Source: Snodgrassella alvi
GTDB taxonomy: Bacteria; Pseudomonadota; Gammaproteobacteria; Burkholderiales; Neisseriaceae
Direction: 5' to 3'
Assembly: GCF_040741455.2 (NCBI RefSeq)
Contig: NZ_CP160328.2
Location: 1,863,701-1,927,700, forward strand
DNA length: 64,000 nt
Part shown: positions 12,039-21,622 of the stretch, piece after piece
How positions within the stretch are numbered: position 1 is the stretch's first letter
Layout of the letters: every line of letters begins with the position of its first letter
The notes under the pieces: generated by a model
The model's input: the letters and a program-made list of their open reading frames with translations, nothing else
Database searches by the model: none
What the model was told of the DNA's origin: nothing
Program-made: the position numbers and the translations under genes

Positions 12039-14024
12039 TTAAATTAGGCGTTTAACCACATCAACTACTTGCTCAACGGTAAAGCCAAATTCTTTGAAGA
12101 GTTGCTCTGCAGGCGCAGATTCACCAAAGCGGTTGATGCCGATAATGGCTCCATTGTTGCCTACGTATTTGTACCAAGAATCACTGACGCCAGCTTCTAT
12201 GGCAATACGAGGTATGCCGGCTGGTAAGACACTGTCGCGATATGCTTTATCTTGCCTGTCGAAGATATTGGTATTGGGCATAGAGACAACGGTAGTGCCT
12301 ATGCCCATTTCGGCTAGTTTGCTTTGCGCATTAATGGCTAGTTCAACTTCGGAACCAGTGGCAATCAGTACGGCCTGTGTTGTTTTTTCATTTGCGGTTT
12401 TTAACACGTATCCGCCACGGCGTATATCTGCTAGCTGCTGGCTGGTTCTTGGCATAAAAGGTAATCCCTGACGGCTGAAAATTAAGCAGCTTGGGTGGTT
12501 TTCAGCAGCTACGGCATCAGCCCAGGCCACCAATGATTCTGCGCTGTCGCACGGACGCCATACACTCATATTCGGAATGAGGCGTAAGGTAGCGATTTGT
12601 TCCACAGGTTGGTGTGTAGGGCCGTCCTCTCCTAAGCCAATTGAGTCGTGAGTAAATACGAATACCGGATTGATACGCATCAGTGCTGCCATGCGCAGGG
12701 CATTACGTGCATATTCGCTGAACATTAGGAAGGTGGCGCCAAACGGCTTGATGCCGCCGTGTAGGCTGAGGCCATTCATGATGGCAGCCATACCAAATTC
12801 GCGCACGCCATAGTGAATATAATTGCCGCTATCTGAGGGCGTTATAGAGGTACTGCCGGACCAGTCGGTCAGGTTTGAGGGTGTAAGATCTGCAGAACCG
12901 CCAACTAATTCTGGCAGAATCTCTGCCAGAATTTCGATACTGTTCTGACTGGCTTTGCGAGTAGCAACTTTTTCAGCTTTGTTGCATATGTCGTTCAAGG
13001 CTTTTTGTACATGGGCGTCGTAATTTTCTGGCAGTTTGCTATCCATACGGCGCATGAATTCTGTAGCTTCGGCCGGATATTGCTGCTGGTAACGGCTAAA
13101 TAAATCTTGCCAGTCCTGCTCCAGTTTTGCGCCGGCTGCTGCTGCATTCCAATCGTCGTAGATTTCCTGTGGAATGGTAAAGGGCGCATGTGTCCAGTTA
13201 AGGGCTGTCCGTGTAGCGGCAATTTCTTCGGCACCTAGTGGGGCGCCGTGGGTTTTATGGCTACCCTCTTTATTAGCTGCACCTTTTCCGATTTTGGTTT
13301 TGCAACATATGATAGATGGTTTATCAGTTTCGGCTTTGGCGGCGGTGATGGCTGCGCGGATGGCGACTTCATCATGGCCGTCTACATTGGCCACGGTGTG
13401 CCAGCCGTAAGCAGCAAAGCGTTCAGGAATGTTTTCGCTAAACCAGTTGTCTACTTTGCCATCAATGGAAATGTTATTGTCATCATATAAAACAATTAGT
13501 TTGCCTAGTTTGAGGGTGCCGGCCAGTGAACATACTTCGTGAGAGATACCTTCCATTAAGCAGCCATCACCGACGAAAACGTAGGTGTAATGATCCATGA
13601 TGTTGAAGCCGGGTTTGTTGAATCGGGCTGCCAGAATTTTTTCGGCTAATGCCATACCAACTGCATTACCGATGCCCTGTCCCAGAGGACCAGTGGTGGT
13701 TTCGACGCCATCAGTGTAGCCATACTCGGGGTGGCCGGGTGTTTTGCTATGCAGCTGACGAAAGTTTTTCAGGTCTTCTATGCTGAGGTTGTAGCCGCTC
13801 AGATGCAGCAGGCTGTACAGCAACATGGAGGCGTGGCCATTGGATAAAATGAAGCGGTCACGGTTGTAGAATTTAGGATTTGCCGGGTTGTGTTGCAGGA
13901 ATTCGCGCCAAAGTACAGTTGCCATTTCGGCCATGCCCATTGGTGCACCAGGGTGGCCGGAGTTAGCCTGTTGAATTGCGTCCATTGCTAGAAAGCGAAT
14001 TGCGTTAGCCAGATGTGATGCCAT
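12039..14024 (-). CDS. tkt: Transketolase
   Basis: 661 residues, the usual length. The N-terminal [18 protein letters not shown], the thiamine-diphosphate motif GDGCLMEG and the [11 protein letters not shown] segment are present, as are the pyrimidine-binding domain (FMLFS-type, near [13 protein letters not shown]) and the C-terminal domain. The enzyme moves two-carbon ketol units between sugar phosphates in the non-oxidative pentose phosphate pathway, with ThDP and a divalent metal, in the cytoplasm. The start at 14024 is preceded on its strand by aagg. It is transcribed alone and is convergent with the MHS transporter. Confidence 0.97.
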   Translation of the reverse strand: MASHLANAIRFLAMDAIQQANSGHPGAPMGMAEMATVLWREFLQHNPANPKFYNRDRFILSNGHASMLLYSLLHLSGYNLSIEDLKNFRQLHSKTPGHPEYGYTDGVETTTGPLGQGIGNAVGMALAEKILAARFNKPGFNIMDHYTYVFVGDGCLMEGISHEVCSLAGTLKLGKLIVLYDDNNISIDGKVDNWFSENIPERFAAYGWHTVANVDGHDEVAIRAAITAAKAETDKPSIICCKTKIGKGAANKEGSHKTHGAPLGAEEIAATRTALNWTHAPFTIPQEIYDDWNAAAAGAKLEQDWQDLFSRYQQQYPAEATEFMRRMDSKLPENYDAHVQKALNDICNKAEKVATRKASQNSIEILAEILPELVGGSADLTPSNLTDWSGSTSITPSDSGNYIHYGVREFGMAAIMNGLSLHGGIKPFGATFLMFSEYARNALRMAALMRINPVFVFTHDSIGLGEDGPTHQPVEQIATLRLIPNMSVWRPCDSAESLVAWADAVAAENHPSCLIFSRQGLPFMPRTSQQLADIRRGGYVLKTANEKTTQAVLIATGSEVELAINAQSKLAEMGIGTTVVSMPNTNIFDRQDKAYRDSVLPAGIPRIAIEAGVSDSWYKYVGNNGAIIGINRFGESAPAEQLFKEFGFTVEQVVDVVKRLI

Positions 14025-14331
14025 GAAGTTGCCTTTTGATGAAGGGTGACAGCTGCCTGAATCAGCTTTGTTTTAGTAAGGTTCTAAACCTTGTTGTATG
14101 GGACAGGGTTTATCCGGTATGAATTATCCTGAATCTGTGCAAACCTTTCAAGAAAAGTATATTTTTTATGTTTGGTTTGTGGTGGGTTGTTTGGGTATTT
14201 GTGCTATATGAATTACTGAATGGGTATAAAAATAATATTTGCATAAATGTTATTTGTGTTTTATGCTTTTGGCACATTCTGAATGTAAGGATGTGCTCAA
14301 TTCTTCAAGTGGATATTCAGGGGAGAAACAA

Positions 14332-14655
14332 ATGCGGAAGATGATTGTGCTGCTGACATTATTGTTAACTATGGTTTCGGCGCGGGCGGCGGTAAATATT
14401 AATTCTGCTACAGCGCAGCAGCTACAATCCTTACCGCATATTGGAGCGGTTAAAGCGCAGGCAATTGTGGAATATCGGAATGAACATGGTCCTTTTGTTT
14501 CTACAGCAGATATTATGAAGGTGAAAGGTATAGGTAAAGCTACTTATGAAAAGTTGCGGTATGAAATTAGTGTGAGCGGTAGTAGTGCTCAGCCTGCTGA
14601 ATTCTCTTCTGCAACTGGCCAGCGTCGTGCCCGTCCGGCTACTGCTGGAAAATAA
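14332..14655 (+). CDS. comEA: ComEA-type helix-hairpin-helix DNA-binding competence protein
   Basis: 107 residues from ATG 14332, which follows ggggag. An upstream extension to 14239 would spoil the signal peptide. Residues 1-20 form a signal peptide ending in ARAA. Residues 21-85 hold a tandem helix-hairpin-helix unit, with VNINSATAQQLQSLPHIG and then ADIMKVKGIGKATYEKL. The tail is short and Ser/Ala/Arg-rich. ComEA binds incoming double-stranded DNA in the periplasm during natural transformation. Neisseria has several short comE copies linked to rRNA operons; this one lies about 10 kb from an rrn operon. Confidence 0.9.
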   Translation: MRKMIVLLTLLLTMVSARAAVNINSATAQQLQSLPHIGAVKAQAIVEYRNEHGPFVSTADIMKVKGIGKATYEKLRYEISVSGSSAQPAEFSSATGQRRARPATAGK

Positions 14656-14680
14656 AATAATTATTTGCTAATACGGGTAG

Positions 14681-15568
14681 TTAATCGCTGAAGATATTGG
14701 CTTTGATATGGTAGTAAAAATTCTCCGCCTGTGCTGAGAGTTTTCGTTCTTTGTGTTTTATCAGATATATGGATCGTTCCAGATTCATGTCTTGTACGTC
14801 TTTGACGACCAGATTATTGTGCTCAAACTGAAATAAGGTCAGTCTGGGCACCAGTCCAATGCCATAGTTTGCTGCAACCAGCCCCATCATGGTGGTGAGT
14901 TGACTGACTTCAACTACATAATTAATTCCAAATAAATCAACGATTTTATCGACATAGTGGCGGATGCTAGTGCCTTTGGTGAAGCCTATCATGTCGTATT
15001 CCAGTAGATCTTTGAGTTGGATATTGTCTTTGCACGCCAATGGATGGTTTATATGACAAATAAGATGAAATTTATCTGAAAAAAGAAATTCAGATGATAT
15101 TTCTGTTAAAGACGGGGATTTGGCGGTTAAGGCCAGCTCGGCGTGTCCTTGTAATAAAGCTTGTAGGCATAAGTCCCATTGTGTGTCTAACAGTTCGACT
15201 TTGATGTTGGCATGCCGGTGATGAAAGGTGGCCAGCAGCTGCGACACCCATTGCACGACGATGGAGGGCATGACTGCGAGTATTAGTTTTTCCTGATAGG
15301 CATTGGCATGAGAACGTATTTCTTTGGTTGTTCGTTCGTAAGCAAACATGAGTTCACGTGCCAGTTTGATGAAGTGGATACCGTTTTCATTTAGGCGAAC
15401 TTTGCGGGTATCTCTGTCAAACAGGCGGTAGCCGATTTCCTGTTCTAAATTAGCTATAAGGCTGCTGAACGCAGGCTGAGATAAATGAATTTTCTGTGCG
15501 GCCCGGGTGAAATTGTCTTCTTCGACCAATGCGAGAAAAGCTTTTATCTGTTTGATTGATATATTCAT
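14681..15568 (-). CDS. LysR-family transcriptional regulator
   Basis: 295 residues. The N-terminal winged helix carries the LysR pattern QIKAFLALVEEDNFTRAAQ and LSQPAFSSLIANLEQEIG. A linker helix and a type-2 periplasmic-binding-like effector domain (about 90-290) follow, with NYGIGLVPR near the end. It is divergent from the CitMHS/AtuA operon across 228 bases that carry twin TTAATCGATT repeats. The standard LysR arrangement makes it the likely activator of that operon, responding to its substrate or an intermediate. The effector cannot be deduced. Confidence 0.92.
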   Translation of the reverse strand: MNISIKQIKAFLALVEEDNFTRAAQKIHLSQPAFSSLIANLEQEIGYRLFDRDTRKVRLNENGIHFIKLARELMFAYERTTKEIRSHANAYQEKLILAVMPSIVVQWVSQLLATFHHRHANIKVELLDTQWDLCLQALLQGHAELALTAKSPSLTEISSEFLFSDKFHLICHINHPLACKDNIQLKDLLEYDMIGFTKGTSIRHYVDKIVDLFGINYVVEVSQLTTMMGLVAANYGIGLVPRLTLFQFEHNNLVVKDVQDMNLERSIYLIKHKERKLSAQAENFYYHIKANIFSD

Positions 15569-15668
15569 ATATCATTAATTGCCGTTTTTATTTTTATCAT
15601 TTTCTACGATAGCATATTTTCTGCAAAGTTTATTATTTTTTTATCAATGTTTTTTAAAGCGGAATTGA

Positions 15669-15709
15669 TTAATCGATTTTCTTTATTAATCCATCTTTTT
15701 AATCGATTA
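15669..15709. promoter_or_regulatory. Candidate twin operator for the LysR regulator
   Basis: TTAATCGATT occurs at 15669-15678 and again at 15699-15708, start to start 30 bases, about three helical turns. Each copy centres on the palindrome AATCGATT; the second extends to TAATCGATTA. Paired dyads on one DNA face between divergent genes are typical of LysR tetramer sites. Confidence 0.55.
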
Positions 15710-15796
15710 GACAGGGTGGGTCGTTATGGTGAGAATGCTGCATTGTTGGATATTGATTCTTTTTTTTATTAATAACGACCCAAAAAGGGGACTTTT

Positions 15797-17152
15797 ATGC
15801 TGGCTTTAATAGGCATATTAACTATTGCAACTTTGCTGTTTTGTATTATGAGCAAGCGGCTATCGCCGATTGTCGCTTTAATTACGATTCCGATTCTGGG
15901 AGCGGTGGTTGCGCTTTATGCTGTGCCATTGTTTGATGGTGGTCAGGAAATTGTGCCACATTACACCACGATTCCTAAGATGGTGGTGGCGGGGATTGCG
16001 AAACTGGCACCGATGGCGGCTATGTTCGTGTTTGCCATTATTTTCTTTGGTGTGGTAAGCGATGCGGGGATGTTTGATCCGATTATTGCCAAAATTCTAA
16101 AGGTTGTCGGTACCAGTCCGAAGAAAATCATTATCGGTACGGGTGTGCTGGCGCTGATTGCGCATTTGGATGGTAATGGTGCGGTGACTTTTCTGATTAC
16201 TGTGCCGGCGATGCTGCCTTTGTATGACAAGTTGGGCATCGATAAAAGAATTCTGGCCGGTATTACGGCATTGAGTGCAGGTGTAAATTTTCTGCCTTGG
16301 ACGGGGCCGATGATTCGCGCTGCGGCTGCTTTGGATGTATCGACGCATGATTTGTTTACGCCTTTGATTCCTGCACAGATTTGCGGTTTGGCATTCATGG
16401 TATTTATGGGCTGGTACTGGGGTCGTAAGGAAGAACGGCGTTTGGGGCTGGCTGGAGCTACAGCCAGTGCTGGTGGTGATGAAAATGCGGTAACGCATTT
16501 TGCGCCTAAAGAGCTGACTGAGGAAGAACGCAAACTGCGTCGTCCGCATTTATTCTGGCCGAATATTATTCTGGTGGTTTTGGTGATTACCGGTATGGTG
16601 GCCACTAAGATTCCGCCGGTTGTTATTTTTATGGTGGCCTGCTGTATTGCGCTGACGCTGAATTACCGTAAACCGGCTGAGCAATCTGCGCGAATTAATG
16701 CGCATGCTAAGGGTGCGCTGATGATGGCTTCGATTTTGTTTGCGGCAGGTGTGTTCACGGGCATTATGGGTGAATCCGGCATGCTTAAGGCGATGGCGGT
16801 TTCTGCTGGTCATTTTGTGCCTGATGCGCTTTCTTCTCATATTCCGTTTATTGTCAGTCTGATTGCGATGCCGCTGAGTCTGGTATTTGATCCTGATTCT
16901 TATTATTTCGGCATTATGCCGGTAGTGGCGAATATTGGCGGTTTCCCGCCGATTGAGGTGGCACAGGCTTCTTTGCTGGGACAGATGACTACAGGTTTTC
17001 CGGTAAGTCCGCTGACGCCTGCTACTTTTCTCTTATGCAGTCTGTGTGGTGTGGATCTGGCCGATCATCAGAGATTCAGTATTCCGGTTTTGTGGCTGGC
17101 TTCTATTGTGATGGCGATTGGTGCAGTGGTGACGGGTGTATTCCCGCTGTAA
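15797..17152 (+). CDS. CitMHS-type carboxylate:H+ (or metal-citrate) symporter
   Basis: 451 residues with about 12 hydrophobic helices. Features of the CitMHS family are the start MLALIGILTIATLL, the helix pair IAHLDGNGAVTFLITVPAMLPLYDKLG and the late re-entrant-like FPVSPLTPATFLL. The family imports citrate or related di- and tricarboxylates, often as a metal complex. The start follows aaaagggg. It is the first gene of an operon with AtuA, CoA-transferase and thiolase genes, so the substrate is probably a carboxylate broken down through acetoacetyl-CoA rather than citrate itself (inference). Confidence 0.88.
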   Translation: MLALIGILTIATLLFCIMSKRLSPIVALITIPILGAVVALYAVPLFDGGQEIVPHYTTIPKMVVAGIAKLAPMAAMFVFAIIFFGVVSDAGMFDPIIAKILKVVGTSPKKIIIGTGVLALIAHLDGNGAVTFLITVPAMLPLYDKLGIDKRILAGITALSAGVNFLPWTGPMIRAAAALDVSTHDLFTPLIPAQICGLAFMVFMGWYWGRKEERRLGLAGATASAGGDENAVTHFAPKELTEEERKLRRPHLFWPNIILVVLVITGMVATKIPPVVIFMVACCIALTLNYRKPAEQSARINAHAKGALMMASILFAAGVFTGIMGESGMLKAMAVSAGHFVPDALSSHIPFIVSLIAMPLSLVFDPDSYYFGIMPVVANIGGFPPIEVAQASLLGQMTTGFPVSPLTPATFLLCSLCGVDLADHQRFSIPVLWLASIVMAIGAVVTGVFPL

Positions 17153-17190
17153 AAGGCTGTTTGTAAATTATTGTGTGTAATGAGGTATGG

Positions 17191-18531
17191 ATGATGAAAA
17201 AAATCAGAATTGGTTGCGGTGCCGGATATGCCGGCGACCGGATTGAGCCGGCGGTTGAGTTGGCTGAAAAAGGGAATATTCAGTATCTGGTGTTTGAATG
17301 TTTGGCTGAGCGGACGATTGCGATTGGTCAGCGCCAGAAAAAACACAATCCGGATGCTGGTTTTAATGAATTGCTGGGTGCACGTATGCGGGCGGTATTG
17401 CCGGCCTGTCTGGAAAAGGGCATTAGGATTGTGACCAATATGGGTTCTGCCAATCCGCGGGCTGCTGCGAAGTTAACTGCTGAGATTGCGCGTTCGCTAG
17501 GCGCTAAAAATCTGAAAATTGCGATTATTGAAGGTGATGATGTTTTTGAACAGGTCATGCAGCAGGATTTGTTGCTGGATGAGCAGCAAAAACCAGTTTC
17601 ACAATGTGGCAAGAAAATTGTTTCTGCTAATGCCTATATTGGTGCGGAACCAATGGTGCAGGCGCTGGCTAACGGGGCGGATATTGTGATTGCAGGCCGT
17701 GTTTCTGACCCGTCTTTATTCCTGTCTATTATGATGCATGAGTTTCAATGGGCAGCGGATGATTGGGCGCATCTGGGTAAAGGCACGATTCTGGGACATT
17801 TGTTGGAATGTGCCGGCCAAATTACCGGTGGCTATTTTGCTGACCCAGGCTATCGTTATGTACCTGATCTGGCACGTTTAGGCTTTCCAATTGCTGAAAT
17901 CAGTGCGGATGGTGATGCGGTGATTACTAAAGTTGAAGGTTCTGGCGGTATGGTGACGCCTGATACTTGTAAAGAACAGATGCTGTATGAAATTCACCGG
18001 CCGGATGAGTATAAAACGCCGGATGTGACTGCTGATTTCAGTCAGGTAACGTTTACTCAGGTGGGTAAGGATCGTGTGGCGGTATCAGGCGGTACCGGCC
18101 GTGCGCGTCCAGAAACGTTGAAGGTGTCTGTGGGTTATGAGGATGGCTTTATTGGTGAAGGTGAGATGAGCTATGCCGGCCCTGGTGCGGTTGAGCGTGG
18201 TCGTTTGGCTTTGGACATTGTGAAAGAACGTTTTGCGATTACTGCTGTGCAGCCACAAGAGGTTCGTTTCGATTTAATCGGAGTGGATTCTTTGCATGGG
18301 GCGACGTTGTCTCGGAATAGTCAGCCTTACGAGGTGCGTGTACGTGTGGCCGGCCGTTTTGAAACGAAAGCTGCTGCTGCGGTGGTGGGTAATGAAGTGG
18401 AAGCTTTGTATACCAATGGTCCTGCTGGCGGTGGTGGTGCAATGAAGTCTGTCAAAGAAATTGTGGCGATGGATTCTACTTATATTCCGCGTAATCTGGT
18501 GACAACCAGCATTGACTATCTGGAGGTTTGA
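17191..18531 (+). CDS. AtuA family protein, large subunit (DUF1446)
   Basis: About 446 residues from ATG 17191, which lies 5 bases after gagg; ATG 17194 is equally plausible. The protein opens with IRIGCGAGYAGDRIEPAVELAE, characteristic of the AtuA (acyclic terpene utilisation) family, and has an ADIVIAGRVSDPSLFL segment near the middle. AtuA proteins occur in terpene and short-chain acid catabolic clusters but their reaction is not established. It is followed after 2 bases by its small partner. Clustering with a CoA transferase and thiolase suggests a step on a hydroxy or keto acid before acetoacetate. No signal peptide is seen. Confidence 0.85.
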   Translation: MMKKIRIGCGAGYAGDRIEPAVELAEKGNIQYLVFECLAERTIAIGQRQKKHNPDAGFNELLGARMRAVLPACLEKGIRIVTNMGSANPRAAAKLTAEIARSLGAKNLKIAIIEGDDVFEQVMQQDLLLDEQQKPVSQCGKKIVSANAYIGAEPMVQALANGADIVIAGRVSDPSLFLSIMMHEFQWAADDWAHLGKGTILGHLLECAGQITGGYFADPGYRYVPDLARLGFPIAEISADGDAVITKVEGSGGMVTPDTCKEQMLYEIHRPDEYKTPDVTADFSQVTFTQVGKDRVAVSGGTGRARPETLKVSVGYEDGFIGEGEMSYAGPGAVERGRLALDIVKERFAITAVQPQEVRFDLIGVDSLHGATLSRNSQPYEVRVRVAGRFETKAAAAVVGNEVEALYTNGPAGGGGAMKSVKEIVAMDSTYIPRNLVTTSIDYLEV

Positions 18532-18533
18532 TA

Positions 18534-18836
18534 ATGAAGCTACGTGAAATTGCACACTCTCGTACTGGTGATAAGGGCAATACTTCTAATATTTCGGTAA
18601 TTGCTTATCAACCTGAAGACTTTGAGCGTCTGAAAGCGGCTGTTACACCGGAAAAGGTGAAAGCGTTTTTTGCTGACGTTGTGACTGGTGAGGTGGTGCG
18701 CTATGAGCTGCCAAATATTGGTGCGCTGAATTTTGTGATGTATGGCGCGCTGGGTGGCGGGGTGACCCGTTCTCTGGCTCATGATATGCATGGCAAAGGG
18801 CTAAGCGCCGCAATTCTAGATATGGATATTGAGTAA
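18534..18836 (+). CDS. AtuA-associated small protein (ferredoxin-fold-like)
   Basis: 100 residues from ATG 18534, which follows ggagg at 7 bases. A TTG at 18528 is in frame but overlaps the previous stop and the ribosome site. The start MKLREIAHSRTGDKGNTSNISVI matches the small domain that often forms the C-terminus of longer AtuA proteins; here it is a separate polypeptide. The spacing of 2 bases implies translational coupling and a stable complex with the large protein. The function is unknown. Confidence 0.8.
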   Translation: MKLREIAHSRTGDKGNTSNISVIAYQPEDFERLKAAVTPEKVKAFFADVVTGEVVRYELPNIGALNFVMYGALGGGVTRSLAHDMHGKGLSAAILDMDIE

Positions 18837-18845
18837 TTGCTAAAT

Positions 18846-18875
18846 GGTTGGCGGTAGCTGTGGGCACCGCCGGCC
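18846..18875 (+). other. Hairpin between the AtuA pair and atoD
   Basis: In the 126-base gap, ggttggcggt can pair with accgccggcc (10 bp, two G.U pairs) around a 10-base loop. There is no T run, so it may stabilise or partly attenuate the polycistronic mRNA rather than end it. Confidence 0.4.
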
Positions 18876-18962
18876 GACAAGACGATATGTCCTGATGTGC
18901 ATGTAGGCTGGAAGGGTAGTTGCTTTTTGTCTGGATTTTGGTTTGTCTCAGGTTAGAAAAAT

Positions 18963-19616
18963 ATGAAAACGAAACAGCTCAGTTTGGCAGATGTGAAAAA
19001 TCATCTGTGGGATGGCATGACAATTATGTTTGGCGGTTTTATGGGTATAGGTACGCCTGCCAGATTAGTACAGGCCATTCTGGATGCAGGGGTGAAAGAT
19101 TTAACGATTATTGGCAATGACACGGCATTTGTGGAAACCGGTGTAGGGCCGTTGATTACGCATAATCGGGTGAAAAAAGTAATTACTTCCCACATTGGTA
19201 CCAATCCGGAAACTGGTAAAAAAATGATTGCCGGCGAGATTGAGGTGGAGCTGGTGCCGCAGGGTACTTTGGCTGAGCGTATTCGCGCAGCCGGTGCTGG
19301 TCTGGGCGGAGTGCTGACGCCAACAGGGCTGGGAACGGTGGTTGAGGAAGGTAAGCAGAAAATTGAGGTGAATGGGCGCGAGTTTCTGCTGGAACTGCCT
19401 CTGGAGGCTGACTTGGCTATTGTGGAAGCCAAAACGGCCGATAAGCTGGGTAATTTGGTGTATGAGCTGGCGGCGCAGAATTTCAATCCGCTGGTTGCTC
19501 TGGCGGCGAAAACGGTAATTGTGGAAGCGAATAACGTGGTTGAAGTAGGCGCAATTACACCAGATGCAGCGATTACGCCAGCAGCACTGATTGATTATAT
19601 TGTTTATCCAGCATAG
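18963..19616 (+). CDS. atoD: 3-oxoacid (acetoacetate) CoA-transferase subunit A
   Basis: 217 residues, the normal length of the AtoD/ScoA alpha subunit. Marks are the glycine-rich [16 protein letters not shown] near residue 25 and [13 protein letters not shown] near the middle. Together with AtoA it transfers CoA from acetyl- or succinyl-CoA to a 3-oxoacid such as acetoacetate. atoA begins 12 bases downstream. The AtuA and thiolase neighbours place it as the activation step of the pathway. Confidence 0.93.
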   Translation: MKTKQLSLADVKNHLWDGMTIMFGGFMGIGTPARLVQAILDAGVKDLTIIGNDTAFVETGVGPLITHNRVKKVITSHIGTNPETGKKMIAGEIEVELVPQGTLAERIRAAGAGLGGVLTPTGLGTVVEEGKQKIEVNGREFLLELPLEADLAIVEAKTADKLGNLVYELAAQNFNPLVALAAKTVIVEANNVVEVGAITPDAAITPAALIDYIVYPA

Positions 19617-19628
19617 GGGATTATTGCC

Positions 19629-20294
19629 ATGAATGCAAAAGAGCTGATTGCACGCAGAATTGCGCTGGAATTTAATGACGGTGATGTGGTGAATCTTGGG
19701 ATTGGTCTGCCGACACAGGTGGCCAATTATGTGCCGGAAGATGTTCATATTACCTTACAGTCTGAAAATGGTTTTCTGGGTCTGGCAGCATTTAATCCAG
19801 ATGAAGCCAATCCGAATATGGTGAATGCTGGGGGGCAGCCGTGTGGTATTGCAGCTGGTGGCTGTACTTTTGATAGTGCGTTTTCATTTGCGCTGATTCG
19901 CGGCGGCCATGTGGATGCCTGTGTGCTGGGTGGTCTGGAAGTGGATCAGGAAGCCAGTCTGGCCAATTGGATGGTACCTGGCAAAATGGTGCCGGGCATG
20001 GGAGGAGCGATGGATTTGGTTACCGGAGCTCGTCGTGTGATTATCGGTATGGAACACTGCACGAAAAACGGTGAATCGAAGATTCTGAAAAAATGTAGTC
20101 TGCCGCTGACAGCTAAAAACAAGGTAAATCTGATTGTTACTGAGCTGGCGGTGTTTGCTTTTGACGATGGGCAGCTGGTGTTGCAGGAGCATGCGCCGGG
20201 CGTTGATTTGGAAACGATTAAGGCCAAAACACAGGCTGAATTTATGGTTGCAGAAAATTTCTGCGAAATGACAATCAGCCAGCGAGGTCTGTAA
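19629..20294 (+). CDS. atoA: 3-oxoacid (acetoacetate) CoA-transferase subunit B
   Basis: 221 residues, full length for the beta subunit. The catalytic glutamate is E46 in the signature SENG, which forms the glutamyl-CoA thioester. The oxyanion-type GIGLPTQVANY and GGHVDACVLGG segments are also present. It forms a heteromer with the protein encoded just upstream. The start follows gggga at good spacing. Which acid it activates is inferred only from the thiolase that follows. Confidence 0.94.
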   Translation: MNAKELIARRIALEFNDGDVVNLGIGLPTQVANYVPEDVHITLQSENGFLGLAAFNPDEANPNMVNAGGQPCGIAAGGCTFDSAFSFALIRGGHVDACVLGGLEVDQEASLANWMVPGKMVPGMGGAMDLVTGARRVIIGMEHCTKNGESKILKKCSLPLTAKNKVNLIVTELAVFAFDDGQLVLQEHAPGVDLETIKAKTQAEFMVAENFCEMTISQRGL

Positions 20295-20324
20295 AACGGG
20301 CAGTTGTCAGGTTAAGGAGTAGAT

Positions 20325-21506
20325 ATGGAACATGCGGTAATTGTTAGTGCAGCGCGTACACCAGTAGGCAGTTTCAATGGTTCGCTGGCCAGTGTGGGTA
20401 CGGTGGATTTAGGCAGATTAGTGATTGCAGAATCGATTAGTCGTGCCGGTGTCGATGCGGGGCTGGTTGATGAAGTTGTGATGGGTAACGTGTTGCAGGC
20501 AGGGCTGGGACAAAATCCGGCACGGCAGGCAGCACTGGCAGCTGGGCTGAATGATACGGTACCGGCTTATACGGTAAATAAAGTATGCGGTTCTGGTCTG
20601 AAAACGGTGGCTTTGGCGGCACAGGCTATTGCAGCTAAAGATGCAGAAGTGGTTATTGCGGGTGGTATGGAAAATATGAGCCGTGCACCGTATCTGCTGG
20701 ACAGTGGAGCACGCTGGGGCTTTCGTATGGGCAATCAGCAGGTAATTGATACGATGGTTCATGATGGTCTGACTTGTGCGACCAATCATTATCATATGGG
20801 TATTACTGCTGAAAATATTGCACAAAAATATCAGATTAGCCGGCAGGAGCAGGACGGGCTGGCTTTACGTTCGCAGCAGCTGGCGGCACAGGCTGTGGCT
20901 GCTGGTGTGTTCGACGCTGAAATTGTGCCGGTGACGATTAAGTCGCGTAAGGGTGAAGTGGTGTTTGCTCGTGATGAGTATCCGCGTGCAGAAGCTACCG
21001 CTGAGGGGCTGGCTAAGTTAAAACCGGCTTTCCGCGCCGATGGTACGGTGACGGCGGGTAATTCATCTGGTATTAATGATGGTGCGGCAGCAGTGATGGT
21101 GATGGCGGAAAGTAAAGCCAGAGAGCTGGGTTTGCAACCGCTAGCGCGTATTCGTAGCTATGCCAGTGCCGGTGTTGATCCTGCGCTGATGGGGCTTGGG
21201 CCAGTGCCGGCGACTCAGAAAGCTTTACAGAAAGCTGGTCTGTCTCTGGCAGATATTGATCTGATCGAGGCTAATGAGGCTTTTGCTGCGCAGTTTCTCG
21301 GGGTTGGGCGTGAGTTGAACTTTGATATGGATAAAACCAATGTTCATGGTGGGGCAATTGCGCTTGGTCACCCGATTGGTGCCAGTGGTACACGTATCCT
21401 GGTAAGCCTGCTGTATGGTTTGCGTAAACGTGATGTACAGCTAGGTTTGGCTACGCTGTGTATTGGCGGCGGTCAGGGTATTGCCATGATAGTGGAACGG
21501 ATGTGA
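20325..21506 (+). CDS. atoB: Acetyl-CoA C-acetyltransferase (thiolase)
   Basis: 393 residues, standard for a biosynthetic/degradative thiolase II. The nucleophilic cysteine is C88 in VCGSGLK. H349 in GHPIGASG and C379 in LCIGGGQG complete the active site. It splits acetoacetyl-CoA into two acetyl-CoA, the last step of this operon and an entry into the TCA cycle. It starts 30 bases after atoA with aaggag upstream. A phaA role is possible, but no phaB or phaC is present here. Confidence 0.95.
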   Translation: MEHAVIVSAARTPVGSFNGSLASVGTVDLGRLVIAESISRAGVDAGLVDEVVMGNVLQAGLGQNPARQAALAAGLNDTVPAYTVNKVCGSGLKTVALAAQAIAAKDAEVVIAGGMENMSRAPYLLDSGARWGFRMGNQQVIDTMVHDGLTCATNHYHMGITAENIAQKYQISRQEQDGLALRSQQLAAQAVAAGVFDAEIVPVTIKSRKGEVVFARDEYPRAEATAEGLAKLKPAFRADGTVTAGNSSGINDGAAAVMVMAESKARELGLQPLARIRSYASAGVDPALMGLGPVPATQKALQKAGLSLADIDLIEANEAFAAQFLGVGRELNFDMDKTNVHGGAIALGHPIGASGTRILVSLLYGLRKRDVQLGLATLCIGGGQGIAMIVERM

Positions 21507-21622
21507 TGTTGTCGCAATTGTGTTAGCAAGGAATGGAATATGTGAGCCATGTAATACGGATGTGTTATGTGGCTTGTTTTTTGTCAGAAACTATACCAGT
21601 TGATATGGTGTGACTTGGTATT

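Noticed and set aside
14052-14061. GCTGCCTGAA, similar to the core of Neisseriaceae DNA uptake sequences (also at 32200-32209; shorter CTGCCTGAA matches near 32218 and 43254)
   Set aside because: Only a few partial copies were noticed in 64 kb and none is a full 12-mer of a dialect I know. A real uptake sequence is usually found about once per kilobase. A k-mer count over the genome would settle it.
14239-14331. Longer N-terminus for ComEA
   Set aside because: The extension lacks a ribosome site and would bury the signal peptide, while ATG 14332 follows ggggag.
15961-16605. 214-codon minus-strand frame antisense to the CitMHS gene
   Set aside because: It mirrors the codon bias of the real gene, has no ribosome site or family motif, and the plus strand is clearly coding.
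17173-19616. GC-rich GCCGGCC-like words repeated in many genes as a possible genome signal
   Set aside because: They fall mostly on Ala-Gly or Gly-Arg codons in the GC-richer genes and may simply reflect codon use. A k-mer enrichment test against a codon-shuffled model would be needed.
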